Of a stretch of DNA of 64,000 nt, positions 1-13,049 are shown piece by piece (within the stretch, counting starts at the first letter, position 1; every line of letters begins with the position of its first letter). Both the position numbers and the translations under genes were made by a program. The notes beneath the pieces are model-generated. The model was not told the origin of the DNA. It did no database searches and was given only the letters and a program-made list of their open reading frames with translations. This stretch comes from Ridgeia piscesae (taxonomy: Eukaryota > Annelida > Polychaeta > Sabellida > Siboglinidae), in assembly GCA_025642075.2 (NCBI GenBank), contig JAODUO010001319.1, positions 261,589 through 325,588 on the forward strand, in the 5' to 3' direction.

Positions 1-1262
1 GCAGAATCAAAACATTGAAAACAAATTGCCTGGTCAAAAATCATGCATCCTGATTGCTGTTGATGATGTGCATATTTGAAAATATGTTGGTAATATTGTC
101 ACTCCAGGGGAATATCCCATGGGTGAATGGTGTTACTAGCTTAGTGAGATTGCCAGTATGTTAACATAAAACATCTACCACTATGTGTTTCTAAATTAAG
201 TTTATGCATGTCCAATTCGGTGTTCGTTGTTTTGGTATTCTCTTCTCTTTTATTTGATAGTTTGGTGTGTTTCAAAGTAATGATAGCATGATTTTATTCA
301 AATTTTAGGAGGGAGGGAGGGAGAGCCAAAATACAAGCTGTTATCTACTGAAAAGGGACTAATTACACGAGAAACCTGTGCTGTTGTAGTGAAGGAGAGC
401 CATACACAACACTGAAGGATATCAAAACTTTGTTCTGACAAAATGACATGAATAATTTCTAGCAAGATATATGCTGTTGGTCAACCAGTTGATCGAGGGT
501 TTGTATGTGTTTCTGGATTTGCTTTATATTTGACAGCATCATTTGATGGAACAGTTATAACTGCAACTTGATAAGTGTGTCAGCCTGCCCACCTGTCCAC
601 CTGCCCGTCTGCCCACATTGCCCATCTGCCCACCTGTCCACCAGCCCATCTGCCCGTCTGCCCGCCAGCCCACCTGTCCACCTCCCATATTTTTTTTAGT
701 AGACAACTGGAAATATTGTTTGAGCCTACTATTTCCAAAAATAGACCATCGGAATCAAAACATAAAAGATGCCTGGTGAATATGTGCTTCCTAGTTGTTG
801 ATGATGTGCATATTAAAAAAATATATATGTTGGTATTTGGTGATATTGTCTCAACAGGGGAATACCTCATAGACGAATTGTGTTAACAGCTTAGTGAGAT
901 TGCCTCCACTGCTATGTGTTCCTAATTAGAGTTAATGTTTTAGGATCCAGATGAAGTAGGCCACAGTAAATTGTGAGAGAGAACAGAAATACAGGTACAC
1001 CTGTAGATGTCAACTGAACAAGGAGAAGTTACATGAAAAACTTGTGCTGCTGCACTGAAGGAGAATCACACACAATACTCAAGGATATCCATCCTTTGTT
1101 CTGACAAAATTACATAAATAATTTGAGGACAATGCGTAATATGATGCTGTTCATCGACCAGTTGATAGATGGTTTGTTTATGTTCCTGGACAATTTTTTT
1201 ATTTGACAACATCATTTGATGGAGCAGTTATAATTGCACCATGATAAGTGTGTCAGCCTGTG
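1..1262. repeat. Two diverged direct copies of a ~0.7 kb repeat
   Basis: Positions about 1-590 and 755-1262 align in the same orientation. Shared landmarks are TTGATGATGTGCATATT, GCTTAGTGAGATTGCC, TTTGTTCTGACAAAAT and GATAAGTGTGTCAGCCTG. The first copy is probably cut by the window edge. No coding potential is visible, and the family is not recognised. Confidence 0.6.
587..690. repeat. CTGCCCAC-type minisatellite
   Basis: An imperfect tandem run of CTGCCCAC/CTGTCCAC units sits at the junction between the two direct copies. Short open frames here are repeat translations, not genes. Confidence 0.7.
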
Positions 1263-3395
1263 GGACTATGTCACCCTGTGAAGCGGTCTTCCAAATGCAA
1301 GGAGACTAACACTGTGCATTTTGAATGCATTATGATGGCATAGTATGTGGAACACATACTTGTAGTTGTATACACATTGCTGATGTTGTGGTCAATAAAT
1401 TATAAGTGTACATGTCAGAGAAATCATAGGCTGTGGTATATTTGACTGTGTAAATGCTGAATGGGTTTCATGTGATCAAACAGTGCAGGTGGCTGGCAGT
1501 GTTTATAATGCCATAATATAATACAATAGATTCGTTCACTTCATAACAAGTGGTTGATTTCAATGTGGAGAATTCATTGTGAAAAGGAATAAATTCCATT
1601 GTCACTGCATTTGGGTTAATCCTTTTTGTTGGTAAAAGAAAATGGACTTAGCAAAAAAGTGAATCAATAAAACACTTCAAACATGCATCTTTACACCCTT
1701 AAGTATATTTCACATCACAAATCAAAAATACACAAAGTATTTTAGTGTCATCAACACAGTTCATAACAGAAAACAAACAAACCTACTCAAAACAAATGAG
1801 AATATGTCTGAGTTTGGTCGGTGACTAAATAAGGTTAACTAATGAATTCAAATTTTATTATCACACATAAGAAAATAAGTAAAAAATCCACAGAGCAGCC
1901 TAGGTAAACTTTATTGATTTCAAATGTTCAAATTTAAATATTATTTGTTCAAGTGATCCATGATCCATGCATGTGCAGACCACTGCTAAATTAACACATT
2001 TAAACATAAAACATACACCTCCCACAATAGCAGATATGTGTGGTAAATGATTTTAAGAGCTGTTTGTTCTGTATGTGAGCCACACAAAAACAAACAACTC
2101 TTTAAATCAGTTTAAAACAATTGTTGCTGTGCATGCATTTTTGCCTATAAAACCAACATCCAAACTAGAAAAATACAACCGAAGAACATTCACAAATATA
2201 TATGGGTAGTGCTAACAAATATTTGTGGGTGGCCGGCGTGGCTATTAATTTTGATTGCTATACGTAAAGTATGCAAAGTAAAATGTACAGATTATGTATC
2301 AGATATTTAGTTTTATATCTTTTTCTTCATCTTCCGGATACCACCTAGTCTCAACATGCTGAGGATACAGGGGGGCGAGCAGGAAAAATCATAAATATTT
2401 TTTTTTTCGTTTTGGGTGCAATGCAATGTATCAGAACAATAATTAGTGCATGTAAACAGTAATGCGAGCAAAAGAATTAGTTATATCTAAAAAGTGGAAT
2501 AATGCAAAGTCTGGATATTGCTCTTAAAGGAATCAAGGCTGTTTTTATTTACAACATGTTGAGGGAGGGAGTTCCAAAGTCGAATGGTACTTGGGAAAAA
2601 AGAATACAAGTGGTAATTACATCTGGAGTAAGGGATAAGGTAGGACAAGGAATGTTGCTTTCTATTAACTGTGTTTACAGGAATGAGTTTTTTGTTATGT
2701 TTTTGTCATAGCGACAATAAAGCTTTACACCACACAATATGTTCCCCCCATGCAACTGTACCGTACCTGCCACTGTCACTCGCTGTCAGCACACGTTCCC
2801 TGTTGTGTATGGCTTCAACGAGAGAGTCTTGATGTCACGGTACAATACAGCAAAAACCGTAAAGCATTGAATAAGTTGCTTACGCCTTATGTCTTGATTT
2901 TGATGACGGAATCACACACTCGGATTATGTATCCTGAAGTTTTAGTCAGGTTTTCGTCTGGTCATATAGCCAGTTTGTGATACAACCAGTTATGGTGAGA
3001 CATGCTGAAATCTCAGTCTAATAATGGCGCGGGGCACCACAGCTATAAATAGAACACACTTCCAGGGCACTGCCGGCTCGCACCGAAAACAGCAGCGGCC
3101 CCTGGCGCGCGTGAGGCAAAACCAGGTGCTTGTGTTGTTTCTGTACGACAGTCGACAGACGTCTCTTTGTAAACAAACAGGCGTGAATTTGGCTAACCTT
3201 ATTCCAAGACAGAGTTAGGGCGGCGAGTACAACATGCTCTGTATTTGGGAAATCATCTCTCGTCTAAAAATACGTCACTTATGCCGGCGACAGTAGCAGC
3301 GGCGCGCCGGCGACCCCCAAGAAAATATAGGTCCATCTTTTATCAAAATCTTGTCAATTAACCGCAGTTTAATAGACCCTAGGCCTCTGAGCGGA
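1263..3395. other. No gene seen
   Basis: AT-rich sequence with only short, unsupported open frames. Around 2530-2660 a GAGGGAGGGAGTTCCAAAG stretch resembles degenerate LINE-derived sequence seen in many invertebrates, but it is too short to assign. Confidence 0.4.
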
Positions 3396-3445
3396 AATTT
3401 TTTTTCCGGATATGCGGCGCTTTACAAATAAAAATTATTATTATT
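3396..3445 (+). repeat. Retroposon-like 3' tail (GCGCTTTACAAATAAA + ATT run)
   Basis: GGCGCTTTACAAATAAAAATTATTATTATT resembles the 3' end of a common class of invertebrate retroposons, with a conserved GCGCT element followed by a short ATT run. No body or target duplication was found, so this is only a tail-like remnant. Related GCGCTATATGAAATAAA segments occur near 12560 (minus) and 18450 (plus). Confidence 0.35.
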
Positions 3446-3533
3446 AACTACCAAAGACACCAACGAACTGTGCGTTTCATGTCATACTAGATCAATAAAA
3501 CCCGCACGTCATTCTGGGGCGTGAACTCCAAAA

Positions 3534-3765
3534 TGCACTGCACTGCACTGCACTGCACTGCACTGCACTGCACTGCACTGCACTGCACTGCACTGCACTG
3601 CACTGCACTGCACTGCACTGCACTGCACTGCACTGCACTGCACTGCACTGCACTGCACTGCACTGCACTGCACTGCACTGCACTGCACTGCACTGCACTG
3701 CACTGCACTGCACTGCACTGCACTGCACTGCACTGCACTGCACTGCACTGCACTGCACTGCACTG
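3534..3765. repeat. (CACTG)n pentanucleotide array
   Basis: About 46 uninterrupted pentamers with no visible mismatch. Because the unit is 5 bp, all frames stay open on both strands and give repetitive false peptides. Confidence 0.97.
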
Positions 3766-3766
3766 A

Positions 3767-3830
3767 TCGGGTACTACACTGGTCGGGTACTACACTGGTC
3801 GGGTACTACTCTGGTCGGGTACTACTCTGG
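3767..3830. repeat. 16-bp tandem repeat, 4 copies
   Basis: Four units of TCGGGTACTACACTGG or TCGGGTACTACTCTGG follow directly on the CACTG array. The unit ends in the same ACTGG/CTCTGG motif, which suggests local slippage origin. Confidence 0.9.
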
Positions 3831-3864
3831 GGGGGAATTGCTCTGCACTGCAATACATTGCATT

Positions 3865-4053
3865 GGGATGGGATGGGATGGGATGGGATGGGATGGGATG
3901 GGATGGGATGGGATGGGATGGGATGGGATGGGATGGGATGGGATGGGATGGGATGGGATGGGATGGGATGGGATGGGATGGGATGGGATGGGAGGGAGGG
4001 AGGGAGGGAGGGAGGGAGGGAGGGAGGGAGGAGAGAGAGAGAGAGAGAGAGAG

Positions 4054-4129
<76 letters not shown>
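3865..4129. repeat. Compound (GGGAT)n-(GGGA)n-(GA)n array
   Basis: About 25 GGGAT units to 3990, then about nine GGGA units, then an interrupted GA run to 4129. The motif simplifies step by step (GGGAT to GGGA to GA), on one purine-rich strand. Purine-rich mirror-symmetric DNA of this kind can form triplex structures (general knowledge). Confidence 0.97.
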
Positions 4130-4133
<4 letters not shown>

Positions 4134-4828
4134 ACGAACTGAAAAGAAAAGAAAAGTACAAAAAGCTAACAAATGACGTGGCCTCATCAAGCAAGGGAAT
4201 GTTTTATATGTGCAAACAAATCGTAAGTATAAATTATGAAATGTTAACAAGAATACTTTGCTGTGGTGAACCTAGGGCTGTGGTCGTTTACAGTTTCTCG
4301 CTCGTTAGATTGTTAAATCCGGAGACAAGACGGTGACACGGCGGAGGAGGTAATGCATTTGGTACCTGTTCGTGGCGATCTTCAAAACACCCGAATGTCC
4401 ATGGCGGGACGTGTATGAGGTGAGTGCTCTTTAGCTTCAAACCGTGATTGGGATACGCTATTCTGATGAAAACATTGCGAGTTGAACTTGCTCACCCCTC
4501 CCCGAACTATTGTATTTCAATCGACCTGGTGTTTTCTCGGACTTCGTGGTGTTGAGTATAACGAATGGATGAGGATCCTCTGCGAAGTTCATATACACAT
4601 CTCAACCGGCAGAATGTTTGCAAGACTCAGTATATAGATTACATGAAGACTATATTTTATATGTGGCTGAATGCTTCCCAGCGCAGTTGAAAGGTCATTA
4701 ATTGAACATGTCTGCCATCGACGTCAAGTGTGAAGCGCATTTGCTGTCATGAGGACGGGATACTGTTGTCGATCTTGACCTTTACATGCGTATGTACAAG
4801 AGATTACGCGTATTTGTGCAAGCCCAGA
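4130..4828. other. No gene seen
   Basis: Spacer between the compound microsatellite and the inverted-arm element. No supported open frame or RNA gene. Confidence 0.4.
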
Positions 4829-4848
4829 TAGTCGGGGCGCACGGGGTT

Positions 4849-5089
4849 CGAAGTGGAGACCTCGTGCTATTTTTGGTTCCCTGTCGTTTTGTAAACTTCA
4901 AACCTACCTTAATAATATTCCGGAGGGCAACCCTCTCAAATCAGTGTACCTCACTCAGAATATTGCATTTACATTCAGGCCTATGTGGTCTTTAATGGCC
5001 GCGTTGCATATATTTCTCTTTCCACATTTTCACAGTAAATGTATAAAAACAAACTTAAGTGTATATCAAATAATCAGGAATGACGAGAA

Positions 5090-5149
<60 letters not shown>

Positions 5150-5760
5150 TTTAAAAATATATATGAGAATATACTATTGATACGTTATTTTTTAGGAAGC
5201 CAGGTACAAAACATTGGACAATATTTCGAAAAATCAGTTCGGTTTCGCAGTTGACATCTCACAACAGGAGGTATAATTACCTTAATATGTAATCAATATA
5301 TTTATGTAATATATCAATATGATGTACATTCATTTACCTACTAAATATTGCAAAGCAATAGTGAAATAGTGCTACGTTATACGCAATCACGAGCCAAACA
5401 TGAACCCCTCCCCCTAAGTGTTGCGCAATCGTGATGTGACGCAAATCGGAGTGAATTTCATTGATTGTATCATTTTCGCGTTTCTTAGGGTAATAATGTA
5501 CTATTAATGACAATTTATGCATAACCTACTGCTGGTTATTAATGCGATGTTTGTTCAGGCAATATAAAATTATGATAACATGCATTATTCGAAAATAAAA
5601 ACACATCAAGGTGTTACTCAATCACATCCTAAACAGTGTTCTGAGTCATCTGTGTCACTCTTGTCACAGCCATTGTTTTCAACAAGATTCAGAACAGCTA
5701 TTACTCGCCCACATTTGATATCTTTCGCATCGTATGCCCAAGCAACGCAACACGGCACTT
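4849..5760 (+). repeat. Left inverted arm
   Basis: Pairs with 7060-7880 by reverse complement over most of its length, interrupted by a private AT microsatellite at 5092-5146. Divergence between arms is visible but moderate, with many small indels. Confidence 0.75.
5092..5146. repeat. (AT)n microsatellite
   Basis: Pure AT dinucleotide run inside the left inverted arm. The matching place in the right arm (around 7640) has none, so it grew after arm formation. Confidence 0.95.
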
Positions 5761-6196
5761 GAAAATTAAACTTATATTCAGGCCTGAAGATGTCTGAATG
5801 ACCGTTAAGTCACAATGCCCAATTATGAAATATTTATGGTTTATTTAATTAATTTAGCTAGTTTCTGTACCACAATATACCCGGAATGGTGAGAGGAATA
5901 AAGACCACAACTATAATAATTATAGAAATGTATATATATTTTAAGGCAACGATAAATAAACAATTGAAGAATAAGTAGAAAAACATTTCCGTTTTGTTGT
6001 CGATTTCATATAAATGTACCGTAGTCACATTACTACATATTCAAAATATATTGTTAACATATCAAAGGTATCTCCATTCATTCCTCGGTAGATTAATACC
6101 ACATAATTGTAAAATATATCTGAACATCACATGTTCTTGAATCATCATACACTGTATACTTCTCCCCCTCATTTTGGTTTGACGCTAGATTTTGTG

Positions 6197-6391
<195 letters not shown>

Positions 6392-7059
6392 GTATAACAT
6401 GTAAATTAAATATAATGTATTCTTGTTTTCAATACATGAGGTATGTTATAAAGTTTGAATGACATGTTTTACAGCGTATCAGTCATTTTAACTTATTTTT
6501 GTGTCCACCGTGTTTTACCGACAACAAACACGAAACTAACAAAATAAAAACAACAGTCATTTATTAAAATAGGGAGCCACTGTAACCATCATTATAACTC
6601 TGGAAACTGTTGAATATATTTACAAAACTGAGCTCCAGAAATATTTGAATGACAACTCAAGGTCTATAAACGGTACGTGACAGCATAATTTGAATAACTG
6701 CATCCTCAGTAACATCTTAATGTACCACAGAAGCAGACGTAGCAGCTGATCAATGAAGCTGTCATGCTGATATGCCTTCTTCATCAGAAAGATGTTGGGA
6801 AAGATGTCAATCTTGAGGAAACGATCGGAGAATATGAATGTTCTAAGGTACCGCAAGCTTCGTTTGAGTCAAATGGATCGATGCGTCATGGCTGTAAAGC
6901 ATGATGGTAGACAGTATGCTGAAAGAGACACACTTTAAGATAGTGGAGAAATTACCAGAACTTCCACAATGGTATACAAGTTGCGTGTCGCCAGCAAATG
7001 CCCTTGTAATTGTTCAGGCGCTAAATTCCAACTGCCGCATTGTGCTGCTTGCAAGTGCA

Positions 7060-7880
7060 AAGGGATACCAAATGTGGGCGAGTAATACCTGTTCGGACTC
7101 TTGCTGAAAACAACGGCTGTGACTAGAGTGACACAGATGACTCAGAACAATGTTTAAGATGTGATTGAGTAACACCTTGATATGTTTTTATTTTCGAATA
7201 ATGCGTGTTATCATAATTTTATGTTGTCTTAACAAACATCGCATTAATAACCAGCCGTAGATTGTGCATCAGCACTCTGTCTTTAATAGTATATATTACC
7301 ATAAGGAACACAGAAATTATACAATCAATGAAATCCACTCCGATTTGCGTCACGTCACGATTGTGCAACACTTAGGGGGTGGGGTACATGTTTAGCTCGT
7401 CATTGCGTATAACGTAGCACTATTTTACTAGTGCTTTGAAATATTCAGTAGGTAAATGAATGTACATTATTTTGATGTATTACATAAGTATATTGATTAC
7501 ATATTAAGGTAACTATGACTCCTTTTGTGTGATGTCAACTGCGAAACCGAACTGATGTATCGTTATTTTGTCCAATATTTTGTATCTGGCATCTTGAAAA
7601 ATAAACGTATCAAGTATCAACAAGATATTGCCACAGGTATTATTTCTAGTCATTCCTGATTATTTGATACTACACTTTGGTTTGTTGCTATACAGTTTCT
7701 GTGAAAATGTGGAAAGAGAAATATATACAACGGGGCCATTAAGGGCCTGGATATAATTTTCGGAGTGAGGCACACTGATTTGAGAGGGTTGCCCTCTGGA
7801 ATATTATTCGGGAGGGTTTGAAGTGTAATAAAATACAGGACAACCAAAAATAGCACGAGGTGTCCACTATCTCCAAAACT
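7060..7880 (-). repeat. Right inverted arm
   Basis: Reverse-complement partner of 4849-5760. The inner end lies near AAATGTGGGCGAGTAATA and the outer end near AGCACGAGGTGTCCAC. Confidence 0.75.
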
Positions 7881-8349
7881 GTTAGATAGTAGTTTACGAA
7901 AGCATTTCGTAACACGGACATTTTCGGGAAATACCAAAATGTCTGCCTTACCGCCTTCGACAGTGCATTTTTCCGGCTCATAAAATAACATGTTCGCATC
8001 ATTTATTTTGTTTCAAATTTCACACATATGAAGAAGAAGAATATTTATATTTAATTATCTATATGTTAAGAAATAGTACCAAAGTAACGATCAAGTATAA
8101 TTGCATTGACTTTGACGAACCTCGGATTGAAAATCAAATAATTTACGTTGTGGTTGGCGCCCAGCAAAAATTCGAAAACCAGTAACTAGTACCGGATGTC
8201 TACGACGTAAGGTATCAAACAATAGCTCGGAAAAGTCACACGATAGCCAATGAGAACATATATTATGGAAGGTAGCCCCTGAGCAAGTGCGCCGTTACGC
8301 AGTTCACTTGCCGCGGCACAACAGCACAGCCGCAACGACCCAGTTTTGT

Positions 8350-8665
8350 CACATACCTATATTAAGTATAATTAACCGTCATCTAATCAACGTTGACAAT
8401 TTATGATATAAACATGATTGTCATCGTGACATTGACCATAACCATGATAACGCGTTGTTGGCCAAAATTGGCAAAAACGCAAAGCTTGACCGCTCACACT
8501 TTTGAATGTAACGTAAACAAACCGCGATGTACTGGATACATAAAACAACTCTGACTCTGTCCCCTCGATACGCAGCCACTAGCTGTAGCGGCCTAGTCTA
8601 GAGCAAGGCTAGCAGACGCTGTCATAGATCTCAGAGTCAGACTCTCATCTCGATCGCAGCTTCCC
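8350..8665 (+). repeat. ~300-bp direct repeat, copy 1
   Basis: ATTAACCGTCATCTAATCAA through CAGACGCTGTCATAGATCTC is repeated nearly unchanged at 10575-10870, 2.2 kb downstream. This copy runs into the GTCGGGGCGCACGG end of the inverted-arm element; the second copy does not. Confidence 0.85.
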
Positions 8666-9077
8666 AAAATTTGGACCCGTGCGCCCCGACTAACATGTGT
8701 GTATTGGAATAAATGCGAGATGAGACGTTTTATTTCCCTACAAACGTCTTTTTCAACGTTCCTTCATAACCCAAAAAAAAATGTTCAGAACGTTTCCTGA
8801 AATTATCTTAGCATCTATTGGATGAACTGAGAAAAGTGTCCAGGAAAATTCGTTAGATAATCATACCACATTTTCCCAGAAACCATTTTCCATCCTGACA
8901 TCCCATCATTTCAGCTGGAACCACGGAGTGATTGGTTGTCATGATGACATTACCAGTTAATTAAGACATTCTGTTTACGCGCAAGGTGTGACTGAGCACA
9001 TACTTAACTTTGGATTAATGCAAGTCTATTTGTTGGGATACAAGATATAGGCTTTCAAATGGTATTACATGTTTTGG

Positions 9078-9173
9078 TGTGCGTGCGTGCGTGTGTACGT
9101 GCGTGGGCGCGCAGGCAGGCAGGCAGGCACGCACGCACGCACGCACGCTCGCACGCACGCACGCACACACACA
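9078..9173. repeat. Mixed GTGC / GCAG / GCAC microsatellite
   Basis: GTGCGTGC units, then four GCAG units, then GCAC units ending in CA repeats. The short frame across it is repeat-derived. Confidence 0.9.
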
Positions 9174-9175
9174 CA

Positions 9176-10570
9176 AACTTCAGTCAATAATTATTGTGTT
9201 AAAACAGTGCTATTTGTAACACGGCAGAATATTCCACTTCGTAAATATCAAGACGCACACATTTGGGCGCACCTCAACGTCTTCGCTGCGTTAGTACTCC
9301 CTGGCTGATCGTCTCCGCAAACCGTGGGAGTGAGCGGAGTCGAGCTATAAAATTAAATGTAGCCTTTGACTTCGCCAGTCACTACTGCATCAGCCATGTG
9401 AACAGCGCAAATGACCGCTCTAAATTGAAGATGGTACACGACTGGTGGGAACCCATTCGCATCCTAAACATAACATGTAACATGAACAGCGTACGTGTAG
9501 CTGAAATAACCAAACAATTATATAATATGCCCGGGGGCTGACCACACTCCTAGTGAGAGATTTTATTGACTGAGATGTTTGCACAGGGATGTGCCAAGGG
9601 TATATTATTATGACTGGTACTGATGTAAACGGTTGCAGCTTCCCCTAGCACGCGACGGTGGTGTTAATTGGCTGTTTCAAGGTTAGCGTTGCCGCACATT
9701 TCTGAGCCCAGTAAATAAACTTGCACTTTCCTTGGCCTTATCCCTTCCACATCCACTCCCTTCGTGTATGATGTATGTCAAATTATTTTATTCAGCAGCA
9801 AACAATGTTCTTCCATTTATCTCTTATAGTTTTATTGCGATGCGCATCCCCTGCAAATACCAGCAATAATCTTCAAAATGTTGAAGTTGATTGGTTAAAT
9901 GGGAAAAGAAACACATCCGTCGCGCCGATCAAACACAACATTCTCCTCACATACACGAACCGCTGATTTGCATACGGAAAAAATGCGAAGTCTGGTCAAA
10001 CCACATGGAGTGTTCATGCCTACGGAAATAGTACGCAGTGAAACAGTTTTATATTCATATTTATGCAGAGACAATGTCACATAAAAAATCAAATAGGAAG
10101 TTTTAACTGCAATGTTTGCTTGCTGGATGCACGCTCCCGCCAGGGAGCCGTGTCGTCTGCCTGGCGCTGATGCCAGTGACAGGCTCGTGATATGTGGATT
10201 ACTCGTAAGCCGTAGTTTGCACCAAGCCCAGGATATACAGGTACCATATGAAATATAGCGAATGTTGTGATGTATGTTTGTTTACTAGAGTTGTGTTGCT
10301 GAACGGCGTTGCACACGCGGCAAAAACAAAAAAGTTCCCCATCTAAACTGGTGTATCCAGGTTGCTTTTTGTGGGGCAGGCAAGCAGACGCCGACATCAT
10401 GCAATCCAAAAAATGGCTGCGCAACACGCGCTTGTCGTATATTCTGTTGAAATTCTGGATTCTGTCTTTATGACAGAAACCTAAGGGAAACTTGTTAAAG
10501 TATCAAATGTATGCAGTAATATTTGCTCTAGGACTAGGGCATGTCTTGTCGCAGTAGACGAGTAGTAATT
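9176..10570. other. No gene seen
   Basis: Short frames on both strands without recognisable domains. No RNA gene seen. Confidence 0.4.
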
Positions 10571-10574
10571 TAAT

Positions 10575-10870
10575 TAACATATTAACCGTCATTTAATCAA
10601 CGACAACGTTGACAGTTTATGATATAAACATGATTGTCATTGTGGCATTGACCATAACGCGTTGTTGGCCAAGATTGGCAAAAACGCAAAGCTTGACCGC
10701 TCACACTTTTGAATGTGACATAAACAAACCGCGATGGCCGATGTACTGGATACATAAAAGAACTCTGACTCTGTCCCCTCGATACGCAGCCACTAGCTGT
10801 AGCGGCCTAGTCTAGAGCAAGGCTAGCAGACGCTGTCACAGATCTCAGAGACAGAGTCAGACTTTCGTCT
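10575..10870 (+). repeat. ~300-bp direct repeat, copy 2
   Basis: Second copy of 8350-8665 with few differences, including a small GACAACGTT insertion near its start. Its 3' flank (GGGCCCGTAAACC) differs from copy 1, so the repeat body is mobile or was duplicated without the element end. Confidence 0.85.
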
Positions 10871-11307
10871 CGCATCTTCCCAGGGCCCGTAAACCTAGGC
10901 TAAGACGGTTAAGCGCATCTGGTTTTTAATTGTTATTTTGCACTTCACAATGTTAGTGGCTTCATTCATCCAGTACCAGGATGTAAATAGTGGTGGGTTG
11001 AGCTGTTTGTATTAATTGCAGCAAGGCTGAATACTTCCAAGTGGCTGATGAATCGAGATTGTGTTTCAGTGAACAAGTTTGTGAGGAGGTTAAGTGTACT
11101 ATGTTTTAAGCAGTCCTAACAAGGGAATACCGTGCTATAAAAATCATAAGAACATACCTAAAACTGAAAAGATAAGATTAGGTCTACTTTAAAAAATGCA
11201 AAGTAATATTTATTGTATTATACAGTTGTAGCTGTTTTATCACAGACCTCCAAAACAACAACCATGCCTCAATTGAACTATGTATTCAGGAATTCAATCC
11301 TATAATC

Positions 11308-11649
11308 TTAAATATAGGCAATAATGCAAACGATTGATGATGGTTCCATCAGTTTGCAGAAAGTGTTTCTTTTTCTGTCAGCTGACCAAAGGTATATAAG
11401 TCTGGGTAAACTACTCGGTTGTCTGTCTACTGTCATAATTCCCAGGTGTTTCATGGCTGTGTCAAGTACATGGCAGTCAGCTACCAAATCAACAAAGTCT
11501 GAAACTGCATGGTAGTCTCTCGCAACTTTGGTCACCACATTTCTTCTGTTGATGAGGTTGTGCAGCGAACTCAAAGTTACTCCTTCTAATTGTTTATTGC
11601 TCTGTGGACATGGAGCTATATAGCAGCATGTATTATAATATTGAGTCAA
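11308..11649 (-). pseudogene. Unassigned protein relic, transposon-associated type
   Basis: The 113-residue minus-strand frame has the composition of a real conserved segment: SSLHNLINRRNVVTKV, then DFVDLVADCHVLDTAMKHLG, then a PSSLPRLIYLWS stretch. From memory this resembles the tail region of large uncharacterised proteins (DUF6589-like) found many times in invertebrate genomes and likely mobile, but I cannot confirm it. No start methionine context or flanking exons were identified. It may equally be a chance frame; the conserved-looking hydrophobic/acidic pattern is the only support. Confidence 0.35.
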
Positions 11650-12420
11650 GCAATAGGTGTTTTTATTTCCATTAACTGTGAGATTATGCAGCTGTTTAAC
11701 CTGTTAACTAGTGGTAAATGCTAAATGTGTGTTAGTTATAATTGTGACGGCACGCATTAGATGGACCCTTTCGTTGCATTCAGAGCATATTTACGAGGAT
11801 ATGTTTTGGGGTGAAATGAGCATCAAAGTGAATTATTGTTCGATATTCCAATGTATTAGAATCACTGGTCATGACATCATAGGGAACACAGCCTTATCTA
11901 GATACCTGTTCTTTAGACAGGCTGATATCAGTTTGGACGGGCAGGAATGTGAGCTGGAAGAGGCTGCCCCATCCTCTGACATGGTCATCATAAAACAACA
12001 AGGCCGCTGGGGTGTAAAGGGAAATACAAGGCAAAATTGTCCTGATATGGGCCTAATAGAGTTGATAAAAAGTAACAACTTCAAACAACAATTATATTTA
12101 TAATGTCACTGGTTTACCAGAAAAAACAATTTAGAACACATAGCTATCGAAAGTCTATGGACTACGCCATTTTATCAACAGAATGATAGCGTACAGTCGA
12201 CTTGGTCGGCATGAACTGTGCATAATATCTTATACTTTCTGGACTAACCATGAAAACAACCACCAACAGCCGCCAAACGTCTCACATCTTACTTATTCAT
12301 ATACAATGTTACAACAAAATCACTTGCGTTCCTCTAACAAAGAAAATTCAGAAAACAAACATGCAAATCTTGACGGCATACAAGTAAGCTTTACACAAAA
12401 TACCGTTAGGTGGCGGGTTT
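11650..12420. other. Open frames of unknown status
   Basis: A 130-residue plus-strand frame (11711-12103) and a minus-strand overlap exist. No motif, signal or repeat supports either as a gene. Confidence 0.3.
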
Positions 12421-12720
12421 GTGCATGCCAATATTTATAAACTGACTGCATTTGCATACATGTGCAAAATAGTTTTATTAATTATAAGTAATATAATAAT
12501 AATTGATTATTATCATCGCTATGATCTTCATAAAATAATAAGTTTTATTATAATGTAATTATAGTATTTTATTTCATATAGCGCCAAATCCATAATTGTT
12601 TGCGGTGCTTCACAACATACTGCTATTAAAAATATGCAATAAGAAGAATGCTACTCACAGTTAATATTTAAAATAATAAAAATACATGTGTCTACATTAT
12701 TAACTAAAATGACCTATTGT
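12421..12720 (+). repeat. Left arm of a 6.2-kb inverted repeat
   Basis: Reverse complement matches 18324-18591. Shared landmarks in order from outside are GAATATTTAT-like, CTGCATTTGCA, ATAAAACTTATTATT, GGCGCTATATGAAATAAAAT and AATAGGTCA. Arms are diverged, with many AT-rich indels. Confidence 0.7.
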
Positions 12721-12761
12721 TCATAAAGTAGGCATGGAAATTACACCTTGTTCGATGATGT

Positions 12762-13005
12762 CACTTTTTTAACAATATATAATGTTATAAACATCATGCG
12801 CATACTGCAAGCATTCATGATTATATTACAGAAACAATGTTTTTTAACAATAATAACTAAAACAATTTAACATATTAATATGATTACTTTTTTAACAATA
12901 TAAAATGTTATAAACATCATGCGCATACTGCAAGCATTCATGATTATATTACAGAAACGATGTTTTTTAACAATAATAACTAAAACAATTTAACATATTA
13001 ATATA
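12762..13005 (+). repeat. Tandem duplication of ~122 bp
   Basis: The block ACTTTTTTAACAATATA...ACATATTAATATG occurs at 12762-12884 and again directly after it, almost identical. Recent local duplication. Confidence 0.9.
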
Positions 13006-13049
13006 TTAATATTTTAAATGCTGCAAAACATTCTTTTTTTACCACCATA

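Noticed and set aside
3487..3766. Cys-rich repetitive proteins on both strands
   Set aside because: Artefact of a 5-bp repeat without stop codons.
3790..4336. Ser/Pro-rich or Gly-Trp-rich proteins
   Set aside because: Translation of GGGAT, GGGA and GA microsatellites.
10877..10900. Transposon end beginning GGGCCCGTAAACC
   Set aside because: No inverted partner or target duplication found.
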